Shown: positions 11,520 to 23,272 of the stretch, in pieces | Numbering within the stretch: the first letter of the stretch is position 1 | Layout: each line of letters opens with the position of its first letter | Source: Artocarpus heterophyllus | Lineage: Eukaryota; Streptophyta; Magnoliopsida; Rosales; Moraceae | Length of the DNA: 64,000 nt | NCBI GenBank assembly: GCA_025403435.1 | Contig: CM046354.1 | Coordinates: 40,621,779 to 40,685,778 of the forward strand | Direction: 5' to 3' | Translations under genes and position numbers: made by a program | Notes under the pieces: generated by a model | What the model was told of the DNA's origin: nothing | Seen by the model: the letters and a program-made list of their open reading frames with translations, nothing else | Database searches by the model: none

Positions 11520-14064
11520 TACTCCTAAAGAGGAGCTATGGATTCCATATCTATGAATAACAAGTCTACGCTATCAAGAGTCATGCCTCCAATGTACCGG
11601 CATGCATGCCACTATAGAAATGTGGGAGTCACCCATTGGTACATCAAAAGACACAAGTCGAGACAACGGGCCCATTATTCATCTTAGGATTAAGATACAA
11701 TACAAATGATTGTCTAAAGTGAATCGATTTGCCAAGACAGAATTATTAATCCAAATCAATTCACTTTAGGTCCCGATCCAACACATCGTCAACTATGACA
11801 ACGCGCCAATGTTTATATTCACGGAGTCCAACTCCGATGGCCAAGAGAAACCATCTCCCAAAAAGGGATATAGACAACATAACAATCTTTACATGAATAA
11901 AGCGCCCAACTTTATTCCCTCGATTGCGGATCATATGTTTTAGATCGTCACCCTAAGAATTGTGTCTTCCGCATAATCATCCCATCATATGCCCAATTCT
12001 TAGGGTTTAGACTGACAGTCTCAGACTACTGTTTGCTTATCATACATTCAACAAATATGAACGTAAAGAGGACAATATTTGGTATATATAAATGAATAAA
12101 TTCTTTATTGATAAAAATGTCTCAAAAAACGTATTACATTTTTACTCCTTAGAGCATACATGTCTAACACGAAGAACCTTAGCAAAGCGTGAAGAGAAGT
12201 AACATTGTAGAAGAGCCTCAACCAACTGGTCTTCTTTGCTATTCTCTATCCATGCTCGGAGTGAGTGTGGGCTCACACGTACAGCTTTTCCACTAAGTGA
12301 CTCTCCTTCCAACCAATCAAGAGAACCTAAAACTAGTGTTTGTGATTTGTGAACAAAAGTTCTCGGGGATTTTTTAGATTCTCACCAGTAGAGTATCATT
12401 CTTAATCTCTCAATTGATCAAAATAACTCTTAAGACTCATTCCCTATTTATAGAGGTTGGGTCTAGGGTCAGTACTTATCAGATTAGGTCTCAAAAACTC
12501 GAAATAGAATCAAGTTCAGATTAATATCTGGTAAGATCCGTGTAAAAATGCGTGATCTTATCCTTCGCTCATCGGCAGGCCAAACAGGCCCTATCGGCAG
12601 GCCGAACATGATGATCGGTAGGCCAACTTTTGAATAAAAAATTTTAGTGAATCTTTTATTTTTCACCTGAGATTCTATAGGATAAAGTCTTAGTTTTAAT
12701 TCAAATAACCTAATAGAGAAGTTATCTGATCAAAACAACTTTATCTAGATAATCTCTAGGACAATAAATGAATTCCTAATGATTCTACAAGTTTATCTTG
12801 ATCTAATCTATTCAAAATTAAATCAGCCGATAAACAGACAAGAATTGTCTGATCTTAATAATTCAACACGTTCATCTTGAATCAATTTCATCACAAAATT
12901 AATTCAACCGATAAACAGACATGAATTATTTGATTCTTTCAAATTTTAACCAATCTGATAAATCTGACATAAGTCACCAATTATTAGAAAAGCATACCGT
13001 ATCATTTTAGGATTTTGTGAGCTAGCAAAGGGGACCAAATGGAGCTCTATAGTTCAAGCTTCTGATAATTATGAAACCCAATATCTTAGATATATATTTC
13101 ATAATTATCAACTCTAGCGCTACTCCACCAAAAACTACGAGCTGCACTCTAGAACTACATAGAATTACGAAGCCCGTATAGCTAAGTCTCCATGACATAT
13201 CATAGTGTATCGTATCCCCATAGAATTATCCATAATCGGCTTAAGGACAAGTTCTATCTTACCTTCCTGATTATTTTTATCTTACGTTCCATTATCTCAC
13301 CATCGAAAAACTTACCATCCAAAGACAGTATATCATTTGGTTATAACTATGAATCCAAATGGTTGAGCGCTCTAGTTTTTCAATTACAAGATAACGCATA
13401 TAAGAGGATATCAATACTCCTAAAGAGGAGCTATGGATTCCATATCTATGAATAACAAGTCTACGCTATCAAGAGTCATGACTCCAACATACCAGTATGT
13501 GTACCACTATTAAGTTGTAAGAGTCACACTTTGGTACATCAAAAGACACAAGTCCAGACAACGGGCCCATTATTCATCTCTTTATTAAGATACAATACAA
13601 ATGATTGTCTAAAGTGAATTGATTTGCTGAGACAGAATTATTAAACCAAATCAATTCACTTTATGTCTCGATCCAACACATCGTCTCCTATGACAACGCG
13701 CCAATGTTTCTATTCATGGAGTCCACCTCCGATGGTTAAGACAAACCATCTCCCATTAGGGATATAGACAACTTAACAATCTTTACATGAATAAAGCGCC
13801 CAACTTTATTCCCTCGATTGTGGATCTTATGATTTAGACCATCACCTTAAAAATCATGTCTTCCACATAATCTGTCCATCATATGCCCAATTCTTAAAGG
13901 TTTAGACCGACAGTCTCAGACTAATGTTTGTCTAACATACATTCAACAAATATGAATGTAAAGAGGACAAGATTTTGTATATTAACAATAAATAAATTCT
14001 TTATTGACAAAATGTCTCCCAAAACTTATTACATTTTTACTCCTTAGGGCATACATGCCAAACA
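10275..14064 (-). repeat. X 3' LTR, remainder including duplicated segment
   Basis: The LTR resumes after the solo LTR and runs to its sense start TGTTTGGCATG at 14064, next to the polypurine tract. It is 1,895 bp longer than expected because of the duplication. U3 motif arrays occur twice (about 10672-10733 and 12567-12628), as do antisense 87-codon ORFs (11297-11560 and 13192-13455). Confidence 0.87.
11520..13414. repeat. tandem duplication, copy 2
   Basis: This is the second copy. The switch from X-like to solo-LTR-like sequence lies between 11519 (X-type A) and 11586 (solo-type C), within 66 bp that are the same in both LTRs. That is the expected signature of unequal crossing-over between the two LTRs. 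Confidence 0.83.
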
Positions 14065-14075
14065 ATCTCCCACTT
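14065..14075 (-). other. polypurine tract of X
   Basis: Sense AAGTGGGAGAT directly before the 3' LTR, after the pol stop. This is the usual primer for plus-strand DNA synthesis. Confidence 0.8.
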
Positions 14076-14078
14076 GCA

Positions 14079-17000
14079 CTAAGTGAGTAAATACAACAAA
14101 TCTCGCATCCCCATAGCTTTCACATGCTTCTCGAAGACTCTCCCACTAAGTGTCTTCGTAAATGGATCAGCTAAATTGTCCTCTGACGCGATCTTGCACA
14201 CCGTGATATGCCTGCCCTCAACGAAGTCCTTTATCACATGATATTTCCAATCAATATGCTGACTCTTCTTGTGAAATCTTGGTTCCTTAGCATTAGCTAC
14301 CGCTGCACTGTTATCACAGTACAGTGATACCGCTTTATCCATACCAGGAACTACCTCAAGATCCCCAAGGAACTTGCGGAGCCACACTGCTTCTTTCAAA
14401 GCATCACTAGCCGCCACATACTCGGCCTCCATCGTTGAATCCAAAGTGCAATCTTGCTTCGTACTTCTCCAACTGATGGCACCGCCACCCAGAGTAAACA
14501 CAAAATATGAAGTCGATTTCCTAGAATCCAAGCAGGATTAAAAATCTGAGTCAGTATATCTTAGAAAAGTCAAGTCCTCACTAGAATACACATGCATAGA
14601 CCCTCAAGTCCTTCTTAGGTGCTTGAAAATATGCTTTACCGTAACCCAATGGTTCGGTCCCAGATCCGCTTGAAATCGACTTACAATCCCGACCGCATAA
14701 CTAATATCCGGTCGTGTGCAAAGCATGGCATACATGAGACTACCCACTACCGAAGCATAAAGCACCTTCTTCATGTATTCTCTTTCTTCATAAGACTTTG
14801 GGGAGTCTTTCTTAGAAAGAGTAATTCTAGACCTAGATGGTTGCCCACATTTCTTGGAATCTTGCATTGCAAACCTTCTGAGAATTTTATCTATGTAGCC
14901 GACCTATGATAAAGTTATCATTTTGTTCTTTCTATCCCAAAAGATCTAGATACTGAGAACAAAATTAGCCTCACCCAAGTCCTTCATGTCAAACTACTTG
15001 GTCAACCATAATTTGACCGATGAAAATACCCCAATGATATTGCTAATTAGTAGAATGTCATATACATAGAGTAGTAGAAAAACCACCTTCCCATCCTTAT
15101 TGTGCTTGTAAACACATGGGTCATCCACATTTTGTGAGAACCCATAAGTCTTGATCACCTGATCAAATCTTATGTTCTAAGAACGAGAAGCCTGCTTAAT
15201 TCCATAAATTGACTTTAGCAGCTTAAAAACCTTACCTTCTTGGCCTGTGATCTTGAACCCGTTTGGTTGTTTCATATAAATGGACTCATCAAGATAGCCA
15301 TTCAGAAAAGCCGTCTTGACATCCATCTGTCAAATCTCATAGTTGAGAGCAACAACTATGGACAAGAGAATCCGGATGGACTTAGGCATGGCTAAGGCGA
15401 AAAGGTTTCCTCATAATCGATTCCTTCCTTTTACGTATAACCCTTTGCTGCCAGTCTAGCCTTAAAGGTTTCGACCTTTCCATCCACTCCTCTTTTCCTC
15501 TTGTAGATCAACTTACATCCTATAGGTTTTACCCCTTTGGGAAGATCCACAGGGTCCTAGACCTAATTAGTCTCCATAGACTTCATCTCTATGTTCATGG
15601 CCTCTGTCTAGAGTTTTGAATCAACATCCTCCATAGCTTCTGCGTAAGTATAAAGATCCTTGTCATGTTCATCCGGTTCAGCCAAAAAGACCTCCCCATT
15701 AAACATAAACCTCTCAGGTTGACGCCCGATCCTCCCACTAATCCGAAGCCCCTTAGGTTGTTGTTCAGGTTTGTTTGGTTTTTCTACAATGATCGAAACA
15801 GTTTCATTTAGAACCTCTGGAGTGATCGGATCACTCCTTAACTCTTCAAGCACCACTTTGCTTCGAGGTTTAAAGTCATCCATGTAACTCTCCTCAAGGA
15901 AAGTTACATTAGTTGAAACCACAACTTTATTTTCCTTTGGGTTATAGAAGTAGCCCTCTTTAGTCCCTTTTGGATATCCTACAAACACGCAAACTTCCAA
16001 ACGTGATTCTAACTTATTCGAATCCTTAAAAAGGACGTGAGCCAGACATCCCCATATGCGAATATGATTTAAGGATGTCTTCCTACCCATCCACAACTCG
16101 TGAGGAGTTTTAGGGACCGATTTTGAAGGCACGTTGTTCAAAAGATAACATGCGGTTTGTAGTGCATATTCCCAGAAGGATAAAGGCAATGATGAATAAC
16201 TCATCATGGACCTGATCATGTCCAACAAAGTCCTATTTCTTCTCTCCACTATGCCATTCTGCTGCGGAGTGCCCAGCGTAGTCAAATGGGATAAAATCTT
16301 ATTCTCTAATAAGTGTCCCAAGAACTCATCAGAAACGTATTCACCACCTCGATCGGATCAAAGTGCCTTGATGGGTCTACCCAATTGCTTTTCCACTACA
16401 ACCCAAAACTCCTTGAACTTGTCAAAAGTTTTTCTTTTGTGGTGCATCAGGTACACATACCTATACCTTGAGTAATCGTTAATAAAAGCGACAAAGTACT
16501 CATACCCTCCTCGTGCACGGATGTTCAACGGTCTGCAAACATCACTATGCATAAGTTCTAGAACCCCTTCAGCCCTATTGCCCTTAGACCCGAACGATCT
16601 TTTGTCATTTTACCCTCTAAACAAGATTCACATTGAGGTATAGATTTCACCTTTAAGTGACTTAAAGGTCCATCCTTTACCAGCCTTTGAATCCTATTCA
16701 GGTTAATATGACCAAGGCACAAATGCCAACGATAAGTCTTATTAGAGTGAGAAGTTTTAAGTCTTTTAGAGTTATTATCATTCATCTTGGCATTAAGCAA
16801 TAAGTCCATCTTAGGTTTGATAAAATATAGATTATTTTGCATCCATCTAGAACAGATAAAAGATTTGTTTTTACGAATCATCACTTTATCATTAAAAGAA
16901 ACCAAATAAGAGTCTTTAAATAAACAAGCTACATAAATTAAATTCCTTTTAAATTTAGGAACATAAAACAGTCTTGCAAAAATAAATTCCTATAATTATC

Positions 17001-17413
17001 AAAATATAGATGGACATCTCCCACTACTTCCACTGAGACCAAGGATCCATCACCCATCCGAAGCATGAAGTCTTCATGTAGCAGACTTCTCGTTTCTTTG
17101 AACCCCTGCAGAGAAATACAAACATGATTAGTTGCACCGGAATCTATGACCCAAATGTCACTATATTCCTCAACTAAACAAGTTTCTAAATATAGAAGAT
17201 CACACCTACCTCCTTTGGAAAGGAAGTCCTTGCAATGCTTCTTAATATGCCCTACCTTCCCACAGAAGAAGCACTTAAGCTTCTTTGGGTTCTTCTTCTT
17301 CTTCTTCTTGCTCTTGGTGCTAGCAGGAATAGAAAACTTCCCATTCTTGGCCCATTGCTTCTATCCATTCCTAAAGTTAGGATTGGAACTAGAAGCAGCT
17401 ACCATGTTGGCTT
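14079..17413 (-). pseudogene. copia gag-pol of X, decayed and 5'-truncated
   Basis: Sense runs from mid-gag (17413) through knuckle, protease, integrase, reverse transcriptase and RNase H to a normal C-terminus at 14079. Open pieces are 16905-16558 (pre-integrase), 16321-15608 (integrase C-terminal part), 14867-14604 (RT end) and 14531-14079 (RNase H, starting DSRKSTSYFVF). Stops and frameshifts separate them. An in-frame TAG at 14994-14996 replaces the CAG of A and is shared with Z and C4. The gag start, leader and primer site are deleted. It cannot encode a working polyprotein. Confidence 0.9.
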
Positions 17414-18341
17414 AGAGCTACACTCTTGAACTACATAGAATTACGAAGCCCGTATAGCTAAGTCTCCAAGACATATCATAGTGTATCGTATCCCCATATG
17501 ATTATGCATTATCGGCTTAAGGACAAGTTCTGTCTTGCCTTCCTGATTATTTTAATCTTATTTTCTATTATCTCACCATCGGAAAACTTACCATCCAAAG
17601 ACAGTATACCATTCGGTTACACCTATGTATCCAAATGGTTGAGCGCTCTAGTTTTCCAATTACAGGATAACGCATATAAGAGGATATCACTACTCCTAAA
17701 GAGGAGCTATGGATTCCATATCTATGAATAACAAGTCTACGCTATCAAGAGTCATGGCTCCAACATACCGGTATGTATACCACTATTAAGATGTGGGAGT
17801 CACCCTTTGGTACATCAAAAGACACAAGTCAAGACAACGGGCCCATTATTCATCTCAGGATTAAGATACAATACAAATGATTGTCTAATGTGAATTGATT
17901 TACCAAGACAGAGTTATTAATTCAAATCAATTCACTTTATGTCTCGATCCAACACATCGTCACCTATGACAACATGACAATGTTTTTATTCACAGAGTCC
18001 ACCTCCGACAGTCAAGACAAACCATCTCCCATTAGGGATATAGACAACATAACAATCTTTACATGAATAAAGCGCCTAACTTTATTCCCTCGATTGCGGA
18101 TCTTATGATTTAGACCGTCACCTTAAAAATAATGTCTTCCGCATAATCTGTCCATCATATGCCTAATTCTTAAAGGTTAAGACTGACAGTCTCAGACTAA
18201 TGTTTGCCTAACATACATTCAACAAATATGAATGTAAAGAAGACAAGATTTGGTATATTAACAATAAATAAATTCTTTATTGATAAAAATATCTCCAAAA
18301 ACTTATTACATTTTTACTCCTTAGGGCATACATGTCTATCA
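17414..18341 (-). repeat. 5' LTR remnant of X
   Basis: This is the outer (U3) half of the LTR, ending at CATGTCTATCA, a variant of CATGTCTAACA. It joins gag directly at 17413/17414 through the internal deletion. It includes the start of the antisense ORF (17498-17731). Confidence 0.86.
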
Positions 18342-19621
18342 CCAACATATATTAATAATCTTTTCTTTGACCATTAATTTTATTAACAGAGCTCCTAGGG
18401 GAGGTTAATAATAAAATTAACATGAGTGTATAACCAGTCTTTCAACTACTTTATCCACGGTTTATTATCATCACCTTGGGGTGATCAATAATAAACCATA
18501 CTAAAAGTAAATTATCCTCTCGGAGACCCAACCCGGTGCATGATGAAATCCCTTCCTTGGGGTTGGAACCACCATGTGCTACCCATGGACCAACGATCGA
18601 AACCGTATTGAAATCAAGGTTTTATTTTATAAAGATGCATGAACAATTTTTAATGAGTGGCACTCCCTATTCTATATGACATGCTATCAATATACATGGT
18701 AAATCATATTATAATTTTGACAAGCAAAGCAGTCATGCAAAGCCACCAGCAAAATAATAAATAACCGTAATATTTGATTCCACCCTAGAGAATAGAAAAC
18801 AAAGATTATAAGAGAATAATCGAAACATAATATCAATTCTTCACTCTTGAATCTTTAAATTGTATCCTTCTTCATATAATGTCCATCTTTAAGTCCTCAA
18901 GCCCGTATAGATCAAAAGCTCCATATTTTCGGTCATTTTCAAATTTAATGTTTCTCATAATTGTCCCAAAAATAAAATCACAACTGCACCAAAAAATACA
19001 CATTTTTTAAAAAATTTACAGCTCTCTGCCGGCATGTCGATTTGTGTGATCGACCTGCCAGTCATGATCCATCGGCCTGTTGATCTTTCAAGTCAACCTA
19101 CCGTGGAAAGTTTGGCGTGCCACCGAACCATTAGGTTTCTGTCCTGCAAATGGCTTGCCAAACCTAAAGTCTGGATTACCGATTTGCGACCATTAGCTTG
19201 CCGGACCTAAGGGTTTGGCCTACCAAACGAGCAAAAATCACAACATCTAGAAAATGCATCTTTTAATGCAATTTATCAATTTTGTTTTCAACAATTTTAA
19301 AACATAATATTAAAGATTTAGGAAATACCTATGGAACGCTATGATCCATCTTCTACATCCATCTTGTCTGAATGATTATTTAATTACAAAATTCTTACAA
19401 ATTTAAAATTAAATAATAATTTCTAGATGGAGATGATAGCTGCCATTTAATTACATGAAAAACCTATATACACATTTTAACCTCTAAGGAACCACAATCG
19501 GCATAAATTAATTAATTAATAATTAATTAAATAATAATTTAATTAACCATACTTAATTAATAAACATTCACTATATAATCGATGACAACATATAAATATA
19601 TAGAAACCCTAGAGTGCTAAC
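18342..19621 (-). other. leader of copia Y, second part
   Basis: This is the continuation of Y's leader, homologous to 3800-5100 of A. It contains a decayed motif array (19027-19230). It ends at 19621, where the plus-strand LTR of Z begins. Y's primer site and 5' LTR are not seen and should lie beyond Z. Confidence 0.83.
19027..19230 (-). repeat. decayed dyad-motif array in leader of Y
   Basis: About nine eroded units (CGGCATGTCGA, CGGCCTGTTGA, TTGGCCTACCAAAC and similar). Most CG pairs have become TG or CA, while spacing and orientation match the intact leader array of A. Confidence 0.8.
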
Positions 19622-21623
19622 TGTTAGACATGTATGCCCTAATGAGTAAAAATGTAAAACGTTTTTGGAGACATTTTTATCAATAAAGAATTTATTCATT
19701 TATATATACCAAATCTTGTCCTCTTTACGTTCATATTTGTTGAATGTATGATAAACAAACAGTAGTCTGAGACTGTCAGTCTAAGCCTTAAGAATTGGGC
19801 ATATGATGGACTGATTATGCGGAAGACACGATTCTTAAGGTGACGGTCTAAAACATATGATCCGCAATCGAGGGAATAAAATTGGGCGCTTTATTTATGT
19901 AAAGATTGTTATGTTGTCTATATCCCTTATGGGAGATGGTTTGCCTTGACCATCGGAGTTGGACTCCGTAAATAGAAATATTAGCACATTGTCATAGGTG
20001 ACGATGTGTTGGATCGGGACATAAAGTGAATTGATTTGGATTAATAATTCTGTCTTGGCAAATTGATTCACTTTAAACAATCATTTGTATTATATCTTAA
20101 TCATGAGCTGAAAAGTGGGCCCGTTGTCTCGACTTGTGTCTTTTGATGTGCCAAAGGGTGACACCCACATCTCAATAGTGGTATGCATGCCGGTACGTTG
20201 GAGGCATGACTCTTGATAGCGTAGACATGTTATTCATAGATATGGAATCCATAGCTCCTCTTTAGGAGTAATGATATCCTCTTATATGCGTTGTCCTGTA
20301 ATTGGAAAACTGGAGCGCTCAACCATTTGGATACATAGGTGTAACCGAATGGTATACTATCTTTGGATGGTAAGTTTTCTAATGGTGAGACAATGGAACG
20401 TAAGATAAAAATAATTGGGAAGGTAAGATAGAACTTGTCCTTAAGCCTATTATGGATGATCATATGGGGATACGATACACTATGATATGTCGTGGAGACT
20501 TAGCTACACGAGCTTTGTAATTCTATGAAGTTCGAGAGTGCAGCTCCAAGCTTTTAGTGGAGTAGCGTTGGAGTTGATAATTGTGAAATGTATATCTGGG
20601 ATATTAGGTTTCATAATTATCATGAGCTTGAACTTTATAGGTCCATTTTGGTCCCCTTTGCTAGCTCACAAAATCCTGTAACAACACGACGTACTTTTTC
20701 AATAATTGGTGACTTATGTCAGATTTATCATATTGATTTAAAATTTGTAAGAATCAAATAATTCATGTCTGTTTATTAGTTGAATTAATTTTGTAAGAAA
20801 TTAGTTCAAGATAAACTTGTTGAATTATTGCGGTCAAATAATTCTTGTCTGTTTATCAGTTGTTTCAATTTTGGACAAATTAGAACAAGATAAACTTGTA
20901 GAATTAATGTGAATTGATTTATTTTCTTAGAGATTATCTTGATAAAGTTTGTTTTGATCAGATAACTTCTCCATTGGGTTATTTGAATCAAAACTGAGAG
21001 TTTATCCTTTAGAATCTCGGGTGAAAAATAAAAGATTCGCAGAGATTTTTTCTCGGGAGTTCGGCCTGCTGGATGACGTGTTCGGCCTGCCGATGGGGCC
21101 GTTCGGCCTACCGATCAGCGAGAGATAATATTACGCATTTTCACATGGATCTTATCAGATATTGATCTGAATTTGAATCTGTTTCGAGATTTTGAGACCT
21201 AATCTAATAAGGACTGACCCCAGGACGAATAGCTATAAAAAGGGAGTGAGTCTCATGATTTACTCAGATCAATTTGAGAGATTAAGAGTGATACTCTTCT
21301 AGTGAGCATCTGAAAACTTCCTAAGAGCTTTTGTTCACAAATCACGAACACTAGCTTTGGGTTCTCTCTATTGGTTGGAAGGAGAGTCACCGGTGGAAGA
21401 GCTGTACGTGTGAGCCCACACTCACTCCGGCTGTGGATAGAGAATAACAAAGAAGACCAATTGGTTGAGGCTCTTCTGGAACGTTACTTCTCTACATAGG
21501 TTGCGGAGGTTCTTCGGCACATAGAGGTTGGTAAGATCTGTCTAACTTGTCAAACTTGTGTTTTGGAAATTACTCTGATAAAATTTTTTTAAAAAAATTC
21601 TACTACGCACTTTATTTCCAACA
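19622..21623 (+). repeat. 5' LTR of copia Z (2,002 bp)
   Basis: Ends TGTTAGACATGTATGCCC ... TTTCCAACA. The U3 motif array is at 21059-21118 and the TATA box TATAAAAA at 21234-21241. The antisense ORF is at 20230-20463, shortened at its start. The LTR is followed by the primer site. Confidence 0.92.
21059..21118 (+). repeat. dyad-motif array in U3 of Z
   Basis: Three units (GTTCGGCCTGCTGG, GTTCGGCCTGCCGATG, GTTCGGCCTACCGATC), about 115 bp upstream of the TATA box, in sense orientation CCTGCC. Confidence 0.88.
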
Positions 21624-21625
21624 AT

Positions 21626-21638
21626 TGGTATCATAGCC
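21626..21638 (+). other. primer binding site of Z, one mismatch
   Basis: TGGTATCATAGCC, differing from the canonical site by one base, 2 bp after the LTR. Confidence 0.88.
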
Positions 21639-23272
21639 ATGTTTTTTACATAAATTTACAAGTTTGTGATTATGTTATATGCATAAATTTTTTTATCTTA
21701 ATCTCTCCTATGCTTGAATTAAATTTTATAGAGAGATGGCACTCTAGGTTTCTATATAATATATATGTTGTCATGGATTATGTGGTGAATGTTTATTAAT
21801 GAATTATGGTTGATTAAATCGTAGTTTAATTATTAATTAATTAATTCATACCAGTTATGGTTCCTTAGAGGTTAAATGTGTATCTAGGTTTTTCATGTAA
21901 TTAGATGGCAGACTATCATCTCCGTCTAGGAATTGTTATTTTATTTTAAATTTGTAAGAATTTTGTAATTAAATGATTAATCGGAGAAGACGAAACGAGA
22001 AGTTGGATCTTAAAGATTGATGATGGTGCCTCTAGGTATTTTCTGAGTCTCTAATTTTATGTTTTTGAATTGTTGAAAATAAAATTGATAAATTGCATTA
22101 AAGTTGTATTTTCTGGAATATGTTTTCTGCTCGGTCGGCATGCAAAACGTCACAGTTCGACAGGCCGATGGTCACAGATCGGCAGGCCAGACGTGTGGTC
22201 CAGTAGGCCGATAGTGGGGCAAAAATTAGGGTACTCTGCCGATAGGCCAAACTTTCATGGATCGACAGGCCTATGAAGCATGACCGGCAGGCCGATCACC
22301 CAGATCGACCTGTCGACCGAGAGCTGCCAAGTGTCTAGAAAAGGTGCAATTTTTTCGGTGTAGTTTTAATTTTATTTTTGGGACGATTCTGAGAAACATT
22401 AAATTTGGATATGACCGAAAATATGAAGTATTCAATTCATATGGGATTGAAGACTTGAAGATGGATATTACATGAAGAAGGATACAGCTTGAGGATTTAA
22501 GGATAAAGAATCGATAAATGTCTCGATTATTCTCTTGTAATCTTAGTTTTCTATTCTCTAGGGTGGAACCATAATATTACGGTTATTATTATTTTGCTTG
22601 TAGCTTTGCTTGTCTGCACTATTATATGATTTACCATGTATATTGATAACATGTCATATAGGATAGGGAGTGCCGCTCATATTAAAATTGTTCATGCATA
22701 ATTTTAAAATAAAACCTTGACTTCAAAAGATTGAGTGGGAGAAGGTTTGCGAAGAGAGGACCTAAGGCCTCCATCGTTGGTCCATAGGAAGAACATGGTG
22801 GTCCCAACCTCTAGGAAGGGATTTCTATCATGTACCAGATTGAATCTCTGAAAGGATAAGGTATTTTAGTATGATTTATGGTTGCACACCCCTAGGTGGT
22901 GGTTATAAATCATGGTAAAAATATTGAAATGATGGTTATACACTCACGTTAATTTTATTATTAACCTCCCCTAGGAGCTTTGTTAATAAAATTAATAGCC
23001 AAAGAAATGATTATTAGTATATGCTGGATCATACGGGTCCTAGATGGCATATATTAATTAGGAGGGGATCTGTGTTCCTGATTGAATTTGGCATGACTCC
23101 CCTAGGAGCTTGTTGAATTCTCTGTTGGGAATTATCATTGTAAGGTTGGGAAATTTTCAAGGTTTTGACACATAAACACATTTGTATGATTTTACATGAT
23201 TGTGTTATCTTACTAAACTATTATTATATGTTTGCTTATGTTTGGCATATGATTCTTTATTGTAGATTGAAA
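21639..23272 (+). other. leader of copia Z
   Basis: This is homologous to the leaders of A and C4 and has no supported gene. The motif array (22131-22320) lies near its middle; the rest is AT-rich. Confidence 0.8.
22131..22320 (+). repeat. dyad-motif array in leader of Z
   Basis: About eight degenerate units with sense core GGCAGGCCGA or GACAGGCCGA. The orientation is opposite to the U3 array of the same element. Confidence 0.88.

Larger units (their letters stand above)
8138..18341 (-). mobile_element. copia element X, internally deleted, with solo LTR and tandem duplication inside
   Basis: X comprises a 3' LTR (8138-8259 and 10275-14064, disturbed by a solo LTR and a duplication), a decayed gag-pol (14079-17413) and a 5' LTR remnant (17414-18341). 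Flanking 5-mers CCAGC (8133-8137) and CCAAC (18342-18346) are its target duplication with one mismatch. The sequence outside them is Y's leader on both sides, which confirms the boundaries. The PBS, leader, gag N-terminus and the gag-proximal half of the 5' LTR are deleted at 17413/17414. Confidence 0.87.
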
